Below are positions 22,909 through 30,947 of a DNA stretch of 64,000 bases, piece after piece. Both the position numbers and the translations under genes were made by a program. Source of the DNA: Micromonospora rubida (GTDB taxonomy: Bacteria > Actinomycetota > Actinomycetes > Mycobacteriales > Micromonosporaceae); assembly GCF_009908295.1 (NCBI RefSeq), contig NZ_JAAALO010000007.1:1-64000 (forward strand). Reading direction: 5' to 3'. Position 1 is the first letter of the stretch; the number at the start of each line of letters is the position of its first letter. The notes under the pieces are model-generated. The model saw only the letters and a program-made list of their open reading frames with translations, had not been told where the DNA came from and searched no databases.

Positions 22909-24267
22909 ATGGAGCGGCGAATCTTCGGCCTCGAGACCGAGTACGGCGTCACCTGTACCTACCGCGGGCAGCGGCGGCTGTCCCCTGACGAGGTCGCGCG
23001 ATACCTGTTCCGTCGGGTGGTGTCGTGGGGCAGGTCGAGCAACGTGTTCCTGCGCAACGGCGCCCGCCTCTACCTGGACGTCGGCTCCCACCCGGAGTAC
23101 GCGACCCCGGAGTGCGACTCGGTGGTGGACCTGGTGGCCCACGACCGGGCGGGGGAGCGGATCCTGGAGGGGTTGCTCATCGACGCGGAGAAGCGGCTGC
23201 ACGACGAGGGCATCGCCGGCGAGATCTACCTGTTCAAGAACAACACCGACTCGGCCGGGAACTCCTACGGCTGCCACGAGAACTACCTGGTCTCCCGGCA
23301 CGGCGAGTTCGGCCGGCTGGCGGACGTGCTGATTCCGTTCCTGGTCACCCGGCAGTTGATCTGCGGCGCGGGCAAGGTGCTGCAGACGCCCCGCGGCGCG
23401 GTGTACTGCCTGTCCCAGCGTGCCGAGCACATCTGGGAGGGCGTGTCGTCGGCGACCACCCGGAGCCGGCCGATCATCAACACCCGCGACGAGCCGCACG
23501 CGGACGCGGAGCGGTACCGGCGGCTGCACGTCATCGTCGGCGACTCGAACATGAACGAGGTCACCACGCTGCTGAAGGTCGGCTCCGCGGACATCGTGCT
23601 GCGGATGATCGAGGCGGGGGTGGTGATGCGGGACCTGACGCTGGAGAACCCGATCCGGGCGATCCGCGAGGTGTCGCACGACATCACCGGCCGGCGCAAG
23701 GTGCGGCTGACCTCCGGCAAGGAGGTCAGCGCCCTGGAGATCCAGCAGGAGTACCTGGCGAAGGCGATCGAGTTCGTGGAGCGACGCGGCGGGGACCAGA
23801 CGGCCAAGCGGGTGGTGGAGCTGTGGGGCCGGGTGTTGAGCGCGGTGGAGACCGGTGACCTGGAGCCGGTGTCCCGGGAGATCGACTGGGTGTCGAAGCT
23901 GCGGCTGATCGAGCGGTACCAGCGCAAGCACGACCTGCCGCTGTCGCACCCCCGGGTGGCGCAGATGGACCTCGCGTACCACGACGTGCGGCGCGGGCGG
24001 GGCCTGTACGGGCTGCTGGAGCGGCGCGGGGAGGTGGACCGGGTGGCCACTGACCCGGAGATCTTCGAGGCCAAGGAGACGCCGCCGCAGACCACCCGGG
24101 CGCGGCTGCGGGGCGAGTTCATCCGGCACGCGCAGGAGAAGCGGCGGGACTTCACCGTCGACTGGGTGCACCTGAAGCTCAACGACCAGGCGCAACGCAC
24201 CGTGTTGTGCAAGGACCCGTTCCGGGCGTACGACGAGCGGGTGGAACGCCTCATCGCCAGCATGTGA
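22909..24267 (+). CDS. pafA: Pup-protein ligase
   Basis: The 452-residue protein begins MERRIFGLETEYGVT, with the catalytic-site glutamates of the carboxylate-amine ligase fold. The Asp-bearing motif is GARLYLDVGSHPEYATPE, and INTRDEPHADAERYRRLHV is shared with Dop. It lacks the Dop-specific loop. The enzyme phosphorylates the terminal Glu of Pup with ATP and joins it to substrate lysines. It has its own leaderless promoter after the prcA terminator, so ligase and core genes can be regulated separately. Confidence 0.96.
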   Translation: MERRIFGLETEYGVTCTYRGQRRLSPDEVARYLFRRVVSWGRSSNVFLRNGARLYLDVGSHPEYATPECDSVVDLVAHDRAGERILEGLLIDAEKRLHDEGIAGEIYLFKNNTDSAGNSYGCHENYLVSRHGEFGRLADVLIPFLVTRQLICGAGKVLQTPRGAVYCLSQRAEHIWEGVSSATTRSRPIINTRDEPHADAERYRRLHVIVGDSNMNEVTTLLKVGSADIVLRMIEAGVVMRDLTLENPIRAIREVSHDITGRRKVRLTSGKEVSALEIQQEYLAKAIEFVERRGGDQTAKRVVELWGRVLSAVETGDLEPVSREIDWVSKLRLIERYQRKHDLPLSHPRVAQMDLAYHDVRRGRGLYGLLERRGEVDRVATDPEIFEAKETPPQTTRARLRGEFIRHAQEKRRDFTVDWVHLKLNDQAQRTVLCKDPFRAYDERVERLIASM

Positions 24268-24271
24268 CCGG

Positions 24272-24316
24272 CCGGGCCCCCGTCCGCGGCGCTGGCCGCA
24301 GTGGGCGGGGGCCCGC
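24272..24316 (+). terminator. Terminator-like hairpin after pafA
   Basis: CGGGCCCCCG (24273-24282) pairs with CGGGGGCCCG (24306-24315), just past the pafA stop. No T run. Confidence 0.5.
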
Positions 24317-24320
24317 CGGG

Positions 24321-24326
24321 TAGGCT
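24321..24326 (+). promoter_or_regulatory. -10 element upstream of small membrane protein
   Basis: TAGGCT lies 9 nt before the ATG at 24336 and no ribosome-binding site is visible. Confidence 0.45.
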
Positions 24327-24335
24327 GGCCCTGCC

Positions 24336-24527
24336 ATGACGACGTCTGAACCCCCCGAGCGCGACCGCGGCGCTGAGAAGCTGAACTGGGTCGAGCGCCG
24401 GCGCGAGAAGATCCGGGCCGAGGTCGAGCGCAACCGGCGCGGCGACTACAAGGTGCCGACCTGGGTGCTGGCGGTCGCGCTGGCGGTGATCGTCGGCGGC
24501 TGGCTGGCGTTGATTTTCCTGGCCTGA
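24336..24527 (+). CDS. Small single-helix membrane protein
   Basis: The 63-residue protein has a charged N-terminus (ERRREKIRAEVERNRRGDYK) followed by one hydrophobic helix (VPTWVLAVALAVIVGG...FLA) ending at the C-terminus. It would be tail-anchored with a basic cytoplasmic face. It lies 69 nt after pafA. I recognise the position but not a function; small proteins of this shape are common next to pafA in this family of actinomycetes. It is probably a real gene because of codon bias, the helix and a TAGGCT -10 element. Confidence 0.65.
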   Translation: MTTSEPPERDRGAEKLNWVERRREKIRAEVERNRRGDYKVPTWVLAVALAVIVGGWLALIFLA

Positions 24528-24613
24528 TCGCCCGCCCGGTCCGTCGTCTGCCAGAACCGTCGCTCAGCCCGGTTTGTCGCCTGCCCGGTCCTAGCCCTGT
24601 CGCCCTGGTCGTC

Positions 24614-25699
24614 TCAGTGGGCGAGCGCGGCGGCGTGCCGGCCGGCGGCGGCGGCGGCCAGGAAGTAGGCGTGGTCGGCGTCCAGGCCGCGGCCCATCGT
24701 GGACAGCGGCACGGCACTGGCGCGCAGCGCGGCGTCGAGCCCGTCGGTGGGCACCCGGACGATCCGGTGCCGCCCCGCGAGCGGGGCCAGCGCGGCGTCC
24801 ACCTCCCGGGCCAGGGGCGGGGCCAGGCCGTCGGGCACCACCAGGTCCGCCGGGGCGAGCGCTACCCGGCCGTACGCGGTGAGGCTGTGGTGGGACACCC
24901 CCCGGTGCCGGGGGCGGGGATCGGCGTCGGAGATCCGCAGCGAGCCGACCGGCCGCCCGCCGAGGGCGGCGATCGCGTTGACCGCCTCGCCGACGGCCAC
25001 CCCCGAGTACCCCCACCGGGTGCCCGTGCCGAGGTTGCCGGGGCCCTGGGCGAGGACGACCACGTCGGCGGCGAGCACGTGCCGGGCGGCGAGCAGGCCG
25101 CTGTGCACGGTGGTGGCCTCCAGGTCGCCGCCGAACGCCTGCCCGACGCTGACCGTGCCGACGAGTTGGTCGCGCAGCCCGTCGAGGGTGCGGGAGAACC
25201 ACGCCGGCAGCGCCCCGCCGTCGGTGAGCACGTACGCCACCCGGGCGTCGGGGGCGTCGGCGCGGACCCCGGCGAGGATCGCCGGCAGGGCGGAGTGCAG
25301 GTCGGCGGTGACCACCGGCAGCCCGGCGACGTCCTCGGCGGTCTCCAGTGCCGCCCGGTGCGGGCTGGCCTCCTCGTCGACGCCGAGCAGGATCGGTTGC
25401 AGCGGGGTGTAGCGGGCCTTGACCAGGTGCCCGGCGTCGCGGGTGTCGCCCGCCTCGACCGGATCCGCCGGCAGCCGGTCGGGCAGCGCCACGACCAGCG
25501 CGTACCCGCCGGTGCCGAGGCCCATCAGCAGCGCGCCGGCGTTGAGCAGCACCCGGTCGCCGGGTACGGGCCGGCCGACCAGCTCCGGGTAGGCCAGGGC
25601 CCGCATGGTGCCGCCGTCGGTCAGCTCGACGTCCAGCTCCACCGCGCCCGTCCACTCCCGCCGCAGCGCCGTCACGGTTCCCGCCCGCCATCGCACCAT
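24614..25699 (-). CDS. DUF3866 family protein
   Basis: The 361-residue protein matches DUF3866 in layout. It starts MVRWRAGTVTALRREWTGAV with a small beta domain (about 1-80) and then a Rossmann-like part with HSGLLAARHVLAADVVVLAQ and GPGNLGTGTRWGYSG. It ends in a helical tail. Function of DUF3866 is unknown. I use ATG 25699 rather than the upstream GTG 25708, because TAGCGT lies 7 nt before it and homologues begin there. It points against the proteasome genes, between pafA and pafB, so it is not part of their operon. Confidence 0.8.
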   Translation of the reverse strand: MVRWRAGTVTALRREWTGAVELDVELTDGGTMRALAYPELVGRPVPGDRVLLNAGALLMGLGTGGYALVVALPDRLPADPVEAGDTRDAGHLVKARYTPLQPILLGVDEEASPHRAALETAEDVAGLPVVTADLHSALPAILAGVRADAPDARVAYVLTDGGALPAWFSRTLDGLRDQLVGTVSVGQAFGGDLEATTVHSGLLAARHVLAADVVVLAQGPGNLGTGTRWGYSGVAVGEAVNAIAALGGRPVGSLRISDADPRPRHRGVSHHSLTAYGRVALAPADLVVPDGLAPPLAREVDAALAPLAGRHRIVRVPTDGLDAALRASAVPLSTMGRGLDADHAYFLAAAAAGRHAAALAH

Positions 25700-25706
25700 G
25701 CCCGGC

Positions 25707-25712
25707 ACGCTA
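25707..25712 (-). promoter_or_regulatory. -10 element of leaderless DUF3866 mRNA
   Basis: TAGCGT on the minus strand lies 7 nt before ATG 25699. This supports that start over GTG 25708. Confidence 0.55.
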
Positions 25713-25744
25713 GCGGCCCCCGGGTGCGTGCCGCCACGGCGGGG

Positions 25745-26722
25745 TCAGGGGGACGGGTCCTCCTGGGTGTGCCGGGCGCGGCGGTGGCGGGCCTCGGGGC
25801 GGGAGGGGGTGGGGTCGAGGAAGACGTAGCCGATCTCCGGGTAGCGCTCGATGAGGCGCCGCTCGGCCTCGTCGGCGGCGGCCTCGATGTCGGCGCCGGT
25901 GGCCTCGTCCCGGAAGTCGACCTTGGCGGCGACCAGCATGTCGTCCGGGCCGAGCTGCATGGTGAGCAGGGTGTCGATGCGCTCGACGGCGGGCAGCCCG
26001 TTGAGCTCCTGCTCGATCTCCAGGCGCAGCCGCTCGGGGATGGCCCGGCCGACCAGCAGGGAGATGTTGGCCTTGGCGAGGACGACGGCCACGACCAGCA
26101 GGAGCACGCCGATGGCGATGGAGGCGAGGCCGTCGTAGAGCTCGTCGCCGGTCCAGTGCGACAGGGTCAGGCCGACTGCGGCCAGCAGCAGCCCCACGAG
26201 GGCGGCGCTGTCCTCCAGGAAGACGGCCTTGACGGCGGTGTCGGCGGTGAGCCGCAGGAACCGCCGGGGGGTGGTGCGCCAGCGCCGCGACTCGCCGCGG
26301 ATCTGCCGCACCGCCCGGGCCAGGGAGACCGACTCGATGGCGAACGAGACCGCCAGCACGACGTACGAGACGAGGTAGTTGCCGCTGTGCTCGTGCACCA
26401 GGATGGTGGTGACGCCGTGGGTGATGGCGAAACCCGCGCCGGCGACGAAGGTGAACAGTGCGGCGAGGAAGGCCCAGACGTAGCTCTCCTTGCCGTACCC
26501 GAAGGGGTGCCGGACGTCGGCGGGGCGCGCGCCCCGGCGCAGCGCCAGGTAGAGCAGCGCCTCGGTGGTGGTGTCGGCGACCGAGTGGGCGGCCTCGGAG
26601 AGCATGGCCGCGGAGCCGGAGATCAGGCCGGCCACCAGCTTCGCCACGGCGATGGCGAGGTTCGCCACGCCCGCCACCACCACGGTCCCGACGCTCTCGG
26701 CCTTGACGTCCGTTTCCGACAT
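25745..26722 (-). CDS. Cation diffusion facilitator (CDF) metal transporter
   Basis: The 325-residue protein has six helices. Helix II carries SEAAHSVADTTTEALL with the metal-site His and Asp, and helix V carries SIAIGVLLLVVAVVL. A cytoplasmic C-terminal domain (VERIDTLLTMQLGPDDMLVA) follows. The family exchanges Zn2+, Fe2+ or Mn2+ for protons. The frame extends far upstream opposite pafB, but MSETDVKAESVGTVVVAG at 26722 is the natural start. The stop is 45 nt before the DUF3866 start, in the same direction, so the two may be co-transcribed. Confidence 0.88.
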   Translation of the reverse strand: MSETDVKAESVGTVVVAGVANLAIAVAKLVAGLISGSAAMLSEAAHSVADTTTEALLYLALRRGARPADVRHPFGYGKESYVWAFLAALFTFVAGAGFAITHGVTTILVHEHSGNYLVSYVVLAVSFAIESVSLARAVRQIRGESRRWRTTPRRFLRLTADTAVKAVFLEDSAALVGLLLAAVGLTLSHWTGDELYDGLASIAIGVLLLVVAVVLAKANISLLVGRAIPERLRLEIEQELNGLPAVERIDTLLTMQLGPDDMLVAAKVDFRDEATGADIEAAADEAERRLIERYPEIGYVFLDPTPSRPEARHRRARHTQEDPSP

Positions 26723-26832
26723 GGGGTCACCATATGACCGCGCCGAGATCCTCGCCCGGAGACGGAGAGTCACCGATGAAGGCGTTGCCGCGACGCGCCC
26801 GCGCGGGTGCACGGGCGTGCCGCGCGGGCTGC

Positions 26833-26838
26833 TAGCGT
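26833..26838 (+). promoter_or_regulatory. -10 element of leaderless pafB mRNA
   Basis: TAGCGT is followed by TCACCCC and the GTG at 26846. No ribosome-binding site is present. Confidence 0.6.
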
Positions 26839-26845
26839 TCACCCC

Positions 26846-27844
26846 GTGTCGCGGACCCGCACCGAACGCCTGGTCAACTTGGTGATCTGCCTGTTGTCGA
26901 CGCGACGGTTCCTGACCGCCGCGCAGATCGCCGCGACCGTGCCCGGCTACGAGCACGATCCGGAAGACGCGAAGGACCACGAAGCGTTCCAGCGCAAGTT
27001 CGAGCGGGACAAGGCCGAGCTGCGGGAGCTCGGGGTGCCGCTGGAGACCGGCACGGCGAGCGTCTTCGACGCCGAGCCCGGCTACCGGATCGCCCACCGG
27101 GAATACGCGCTGCCGGACATCCCGCTGGAGCCCGACGAGGCCGCCGCGGTGGGCATCGCCGCGCGGCTGTGGCAGCACGCCGGGCTGGCCGCCGCAGCGT
27201 CGTCCGGGTTGGCGAAGCTGCGCGCCGCCGGGGTGGACGTGGACCCGCAGGCCACCCTGGGCCTGGAGCCGATGGTCACGGTCGACCCGGCGTTCGCGCC
27301 GCTGACGGCCGCCGCCCGGGACCGCCGCGAGGTGAGCTTCGACTACCGGGTGCCCGACCGGGACGCCCCGACCCGCCGCCGGTTGCAGCCGTGGGGGGTG
27401 GTCTGCTGGCGCGGCCGGTGGTATGTGGTGGGCCACGACCTGGACCGGGCGGCGACCCGCTGCTTCCGGCTCTCCCGGGTCGTCGGCGCCGTCCGGGTGG
27501 CCGGCGTGCCGGGCGGCTACCAGCCGCCGGCGGGGGTGGACCTGATCAGCCACGTGGCCCGCTGGTCGGGGCCGGTGGAACGCACCGGGCGGGCGACCGT
27601 GCTGGTCGCCCCGGGGCGCGCGGCGGGGCTGCGCCGCTGGGCGGTGGAGGCCACGTCCGGGCCGGGCGGCGACCGGCTGGTCCTGCCGTACGCGGACCCG
27701 GAGTCCCTGGCCCGGCAGCTGGTGGGGTACGGCCCGGACGTGCGGGTGGTGGACCCGCCGGAGGTGCGCGAGGCGGTCATCCAACGACTCAAGGAGATTG
27801 CCGCCCGGCACGAGGAGCTGACCGTGACCGGAGGTACCCGATGA
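26846..27844 (+). CDS. pafB: WYL-domain transcriptional regulator PafB
   Basis: The 332-residue protein begins VSRTRTERLVNLVICLLSTR with an N-terminal winged-helix. The WYL domain has the WGVVCWRGRWYVVGHDLDR core and a C-terminal WCX-like part. With PafC it forms the heterodimer PafBC, which in mycobacteria activates the LexA-independent DNA-damage response. The stop overlaps the pafC ATG by four bases (ATGA), so the two subunits are made in step. Start at GTG 26846 is supported by a TAGCGT 7 nt upstream. Confidence 0.93.
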   Translation: MSRTRTERLVNLVICLLSTRRFLTAAQIAATVPGYEHDPEDAKDHEAFQRKFERDKAELRELGVPLETGTASVFDAEPGYRIAHREYALPDIPLEPDEAAAVGIAARLWQHAGLAAAASSGLAKLRAAGVDVDPQATLGLEPMVTVDPAFAPLTAAARDRREVSFDYRVPDRDAPTRRRLQPWGVVCWRGRWYVVGHDLDRAATRCFRLSRVVGAVRVAGVPGGYQPPAGVDLISHVARWSGPVERTGRATVLVAPGRAAGLRRWAVEATSGPGGDRLVLPYADPESLARQLVGYGPDVRVVDPPEVREAVIQRLKEIAARHEELTVTGGTR

Positions 27845-28878
27845 CCCGTCCCGCTGCCCGCTCGGCGGCTGCGCGCCCCGGCGGCAACCGGGCCTCGGCG
27901 GACCGGCTGGCCCGGCTGCTGAACCTGGTGCCCTACCTGCTGGCCCGTCCGGGGATCGAGATCGCCGAGGCGGCCGGGGACCTGGGGGTCACCGAGCGGC
28001 AGTTGCGGGAGGACCTGGAGCTGCTGTGGGTGTGCGGGCTGCCCGGGTACGGCCCGGGTGACCTGATCGACATGGCCTTCGACGGCGACCGGGTGACCAT
28101 CACCTACGACGCCGGGATCGACCGGCCGCTCCGGCTGACCCCGGACGAGGCCCTCGCCCTGGTGGTGGCGCTGCGGATGCTGGCGGAGACCCCGGGGGTC
28201 ACCAACCGGGAGGCCGTGGAGCGGGCCCTCGCCAAGATCGAGGACGCGGCCGGTGACCTGGTCGCCGCCCCGGTCGAGGTGCGCCTCCCCGTCGACAGCC
28301 GGCGGGTCGAGGAGCTGCGCGCCGCCGTGGAGCGGGGCCGGGCGCTGCGGATCACCTACTACACGGCCGCGCGGGACGAGAGCACCGAGCGGGTGATCGA
28401 CCCGCTGCGCATGTTGATGGTGGGCGGCCGGGCGTACGCGGAGGCGTGGTGCCGCCGCGCGGAGGCGGTGCGGCTGTTCCGGGTCGACCGGATCGACGCG
28501 GTGACCGAGCTGGATGAGCCGGCGGCGGCGCCGCCGCAGGCCCGCCCGTACGACCTCTCCGAGGGCGTGTTCCGGCCCTCCCCGGACCTGCCGCTGATCA
28601 CCCTGCGGATCGGCCGGGGCGAGCGGTGGATCACCGAGTACTACCCGTGCGAGCGGGTCGAGGCCGGCGACGGCGACCGGTGGCTGGTGTCGCTGCGGGT
28701 GACCGACCTCGGCTGGGCCCGGCGGTTCGTGCTGGGGCTGGGCCCGGACGTCACCGTGGCGGCCCCGACGGAGCTGGCCGAGCAGGTCCGTGCCCAGGCG
28801 GTCGCCGCCCTGGAGGCGTATGCCACTCCCGACGCCGCGCCGTCGGCCACCCCGGCGGCGTCCATGGCGTCCCGGTAG
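27841..28878 (+). CDS. pafC: WYL-domain transcriptional regulator PafC
   Basis: The 345-residue protein is homologous to PafB. It has an N-terminal winged helix (ADRLARLLNLVPYLLARPGI), then a WYL domain (RALRITYYTAARDESTERVI) and a WCX-like C-terminus. An Ala/Pro/Ser-rich tail follows. It starts at ATG 27841, overlapping pafB, with GGAGG upstream. The partner relation to PafB and a role in DNA-damage control come from family knowledge. The stop codon TAG is also the first half of a TAGGCT -10 element for the next gene. Confidence 0.93.
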   Translation: MTRPAARSAAARPGGNRASADRLARLLNLVPYLLARPGIEIAEAAGDLGVTERQLREDLELLWVCGLPGYGPGDLIDMAFDGDRVTITYDAGIDRPLRLTPDEALALVVALRMLAETPGVTNREAVERALAKIEDAAGDLVAAPVEVRLPVDSRRVEELRAAVERGRALRITYYTAARDESTERVIDPLRMLMVGGRAYAEAWCRRAEAVRLFRVDRIDAVTELDEPAAAPPQARPYDLSEGVFRPSPDLPLITLRIGRGERWITEYYPCERVEAGDGDRWLVSLRVTDLGWARRFVLGLGPDVTVAAPTELAEQVRAQAVAALEAYATPDAAPSATPAASMASR

Positions 28879-28881
28879 GCT
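28876..28881 (+). promoter_or_regulatory. -10 element overlapping the pafC stop codon
   Basis: TAGGCT begins with the TAG stop of pafC and is followed by 7 nt and GTG 28889. The element therefore serves coding end and transcription start at once. Confidence 0.5.
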
Positions 28882-28888
28882 GGCCGCC

Positions 28889-29137
28889 GTGGTGACGTGG
28901 ATCGTGGTGGCGGTGGTGGTGTTGGCGCTCGTGGTGCTGGCGTTGGCCGTGCGGCCGGTGGTGGCGCGGCTGCCCCGGCTGCGGCGGGCCGCGGTGGCGT
29001 TGCAACGCCGCCAGGCCGAGGCGGAGGCGTTGCAGGTCGGGGCGGAGGCGCTCCAGGAGCGCGCGGAGGCCCTCCAGGGGCAGGTGACCGTCACCCAGCA
29101 GCGGCTCGCGGTGATCAAGGCCAAGCGCGGCCACTGA
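28889..29137 (+). CDS. Small membrane-anchored coiled-coil protein
   Basis: The 82-residue protein starts VVTWIVVAVVVLALVVLALA with one helix, followed by an amphipathic, Ala/Gln/Leu-rich segment (LRRAAVALQRRQAEAEALQV...) that repeats AEALQ at 7-10-residue spacing and looks coiled-coil. No known domain. It lies 10 nt after pafC, ahead of tatA. Function not known; the shape suits a small scaffold at the inner face of the membrane. Confidence 0.7.
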   Translation: MVTWIVVAVVVLALVVLALAVRPVVARLPRLRRAAVALQRRQAEAEALQVGAEALQERAEALQGQVTVTQQRLAVIKAKRGH

Positions 29138-29351
29138 CCGACGGTCGGTCCTGCGCGCGATCTTGCGCGTTTGGGGCGATAGCGCGCGGAAACGGTCGGC
29201 CTCCGATGGTTGACGGGACGCGCGGGGTTGGTCGAGACTTCATCGACCGGCCGTGACCACCGAACGGCCCGGCGGGTGGCAAGGAGCCCTCACGCACGTA
29301 CGATGGGCTTCGGTACACCCCTCAGAGACGACACAGCGACTGGAGCTTCCC

Positions 29352-29690
29352 ATGGGTGCCCTCAGACCGTGGCACATCGCCGTACTCGTGGTCGTGCTGA
29401 TCCTGCTGTTCGGCGCGAAGCGGCTCCCGGACGCGGCCCGCTCGCTGGGCCGCTCGCTGCGGATCATCAAGGCCGAGACGAAGAGCCTGCACGACGACGA
29501 CCGCGACCTGGCGGAGAAGGCCGACGCCCAGGCCGCCTACCAGCCGATGCCGCCGCAGGCCGGCCAGCAGTCCCAGCAGCCGTACGCGCAGCAGCAGGCC
29601 TACGTCCAGCCGCAGCAGCAGCCGTACGCACCGCCGCAGGCGCCACAGCAGCCGGTCATCGACCCGGTGCAGCGCGTCCGCGACAACTGA
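29352..29690 (+). CDS. tatA: Twin-arginine translocase subunit TatA
   Basis: The 112-residue protein begins MGALRPWHIAVLVVVLILLF, a short helix followed by GAKRLPDAARSLGRSLRII, the amphipathic helix of TatA. The tail is Gln/Pro/Tyr-rich low complexity (QQPYAQQQAYVQ). It forms the transport pore for folded proteins with twin-arginine signals. ATG 29352 follows GGAG. A TACGAT at about 29299 is a possible -10. tatC follows after 21 nt, so the two form a transcription unit. Confidence 0.95.
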   Translation: MGALRPWHIAVLVVVLILLFGAKRLPDAARSLGRSLRIIKAETKSLHDDDRDLAEKADAQAAYQPMPPQAGQQSQQPYAQQQAYVQPQQQPYAPPQAPQQPVIDPVQRVRDN

Positions 29691-29711
29691 CCGAAGGAAG
29701 GGCCCACCACC

Positions 29712-30665
29712 GTGGCCTTCGCCCTGCGTAAACGCGGCCCGAGCACCTTCGAGCGGGCCGCCGACGGCTCGATGACCCTCATCGAGCACGTCCGTGAGCT
29801 GCGCAACCGGCTTTTCCGGGCGTCCCTGGCCCTGCTCGTCGGCTTCGGCTTCGGCATCTGGTTGGCGGATCCGGTGCGCAAGCTGCTGTCGAAGCCGTAC
29901 TGCGATCTTCCGGCGTCGATCGATCCGGTCACGGGCAAGTGCAACTTCGTGCAGCTCGGCGTCGCCGACGTCTTCCTGCTCAACCTGAAGATCGGCCTCT
30001 GGGTCGGGTTGATCATCGCCGCGCCGGTCTGGCTCTACCAGCTGTGGGCGTTCATCGCCCCGGGCCTGCACCGGCACGAGCGCCGGTACGCGTACATCTT
30101 CACCTCGCTCGCGGCGCCGCTGTTCGCCGCCGGCGCGGTGCTGGCCTTCTTCGTCACCACGAAGGGGCTGGAGTTCCTGCTCAACATCTCCGGCGACGAC
30201 ATCGCGACGACGCTCGAGGTGACCCGGTACATCTCGTTCGTCACCAACCTGATCCTGCTCTTCGGGGTGGCGTTCGAGTTCCCGCTCATCGTGCTGATGC
30301 TCAACTTCGTCGGGCTGGCCAGCGCGAAGCGGCTGCTCAGTTGGTGGCGAGTCGCGATCTTCGTGTTCTTCGCCTTCTCGGCCGTGGTCACCCCGACGCC
30401 GGACCCGTTCGGCATGACGGCCCTGGCCCTCTGCCTGACCGCGCTGTACTTCGGCGCGGTCGGGGTGGCGTTCCTCAACGACCGGCGGCGCGGGCGGGGC
30501 AAGGAGGTCTACGCCGGGCTCGACGACGACGAGGTGTCGCCGCTGGAGCTCGACGACGACCCGGTCGCCCCCGGCCAGCGGGTCGAGGCCGCCGACTCGA
30601 TCGGCACGCCGGAGCCGGTTGCCGCCCCGACGCCGATCGACCGCCGCTACGACGAGATGACCTGA
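29712..30665 (+). CDS. tatC: Twin-arginine translocase subunit TatC
   Basis: GTG 29712 gives 317 residues. Six helices follow an N-terminal MTLIEHVRELRNRLFRASLA, the TatC hallmark that binds the twin-arginine signal. The cytoplasmic loop has the Glu of LYQLWAFIAPGLHRHERRYA. The C-terminal ~65 residues are acidic and extend beyond the usual TatC end. It pairs with tatA just upstream. A 17-bp perfect hairpin terminator follows 22 nt after the stop. Confidence 0.95.
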   Translation: MAFALRKRGPSTFERAADGSMTLIEHVRELRNRLFRASLALLVGFGFGIWLADPVRKLLSKPYCDLPASIDPVTGKCNFVQLGVADVFLLNLKIGLWVGLIIAAPVWLYQLWAFIAPGLHRHERRYAYIFTSLAAPLFAAGAVLAFFVTTKGLEFLLNISGDDIATTLEVTRYISFVTNLILLFGVAFEFPLIVLMLNFVGLASAKRLLSWWRVAIFVFFAFSAVVTPTPDPFGMTALALCLTALYFGAVGVAFLNDRRRGRGKEVYAGLDDDEVSPLELDDDPVAPGQRVEAADSIGTPEPVAAPTPIDRRYDEMT

Positions 30666-30687
30666 CCGGCGCCGGTCCGCACGCGCG

Positions 30688-30727
30688 ACGACGAAGGCCG
30701 CCCCAACCTCGGGGCGGCCTTCGTCGT
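30688..30727 (+). terminator. Strong terminator after tatC
   Basis: Perfect 17-bp stem (30688-30704 and 30711-30727) with a 6-nt AACCTC loop. Confidence 0.85.
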
Positions 30728-30947
30728 GCGGGGTCACGGTCCTTCGGGGGGTCCGGGGCGGGACCCTGTGGTGACGTAGGTCATGGTGTTCGAAGCCTCA
30801 GGCACGCCCCCGCCCCCGCCTGACCGAACCGGCCGGCGGGGAGGTGACCCGGGCCACCAGGCGCTGGTGAGCTCGCGTCCGGGACTCGCGATATGGTGAC
30901 TGCGCCCCTGATCGGCACAGACCGCCCCTTCGGCAGGAGAAGCTCTG

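Noticed and set aside
21784..24717. 977-residue open frame on the minus strand
   Set aside because: It is antisense to prcA and pafA. The prcA and pafA frames carry all expected motifs, so the opposite frame is a by-product of GC-rich third positions.
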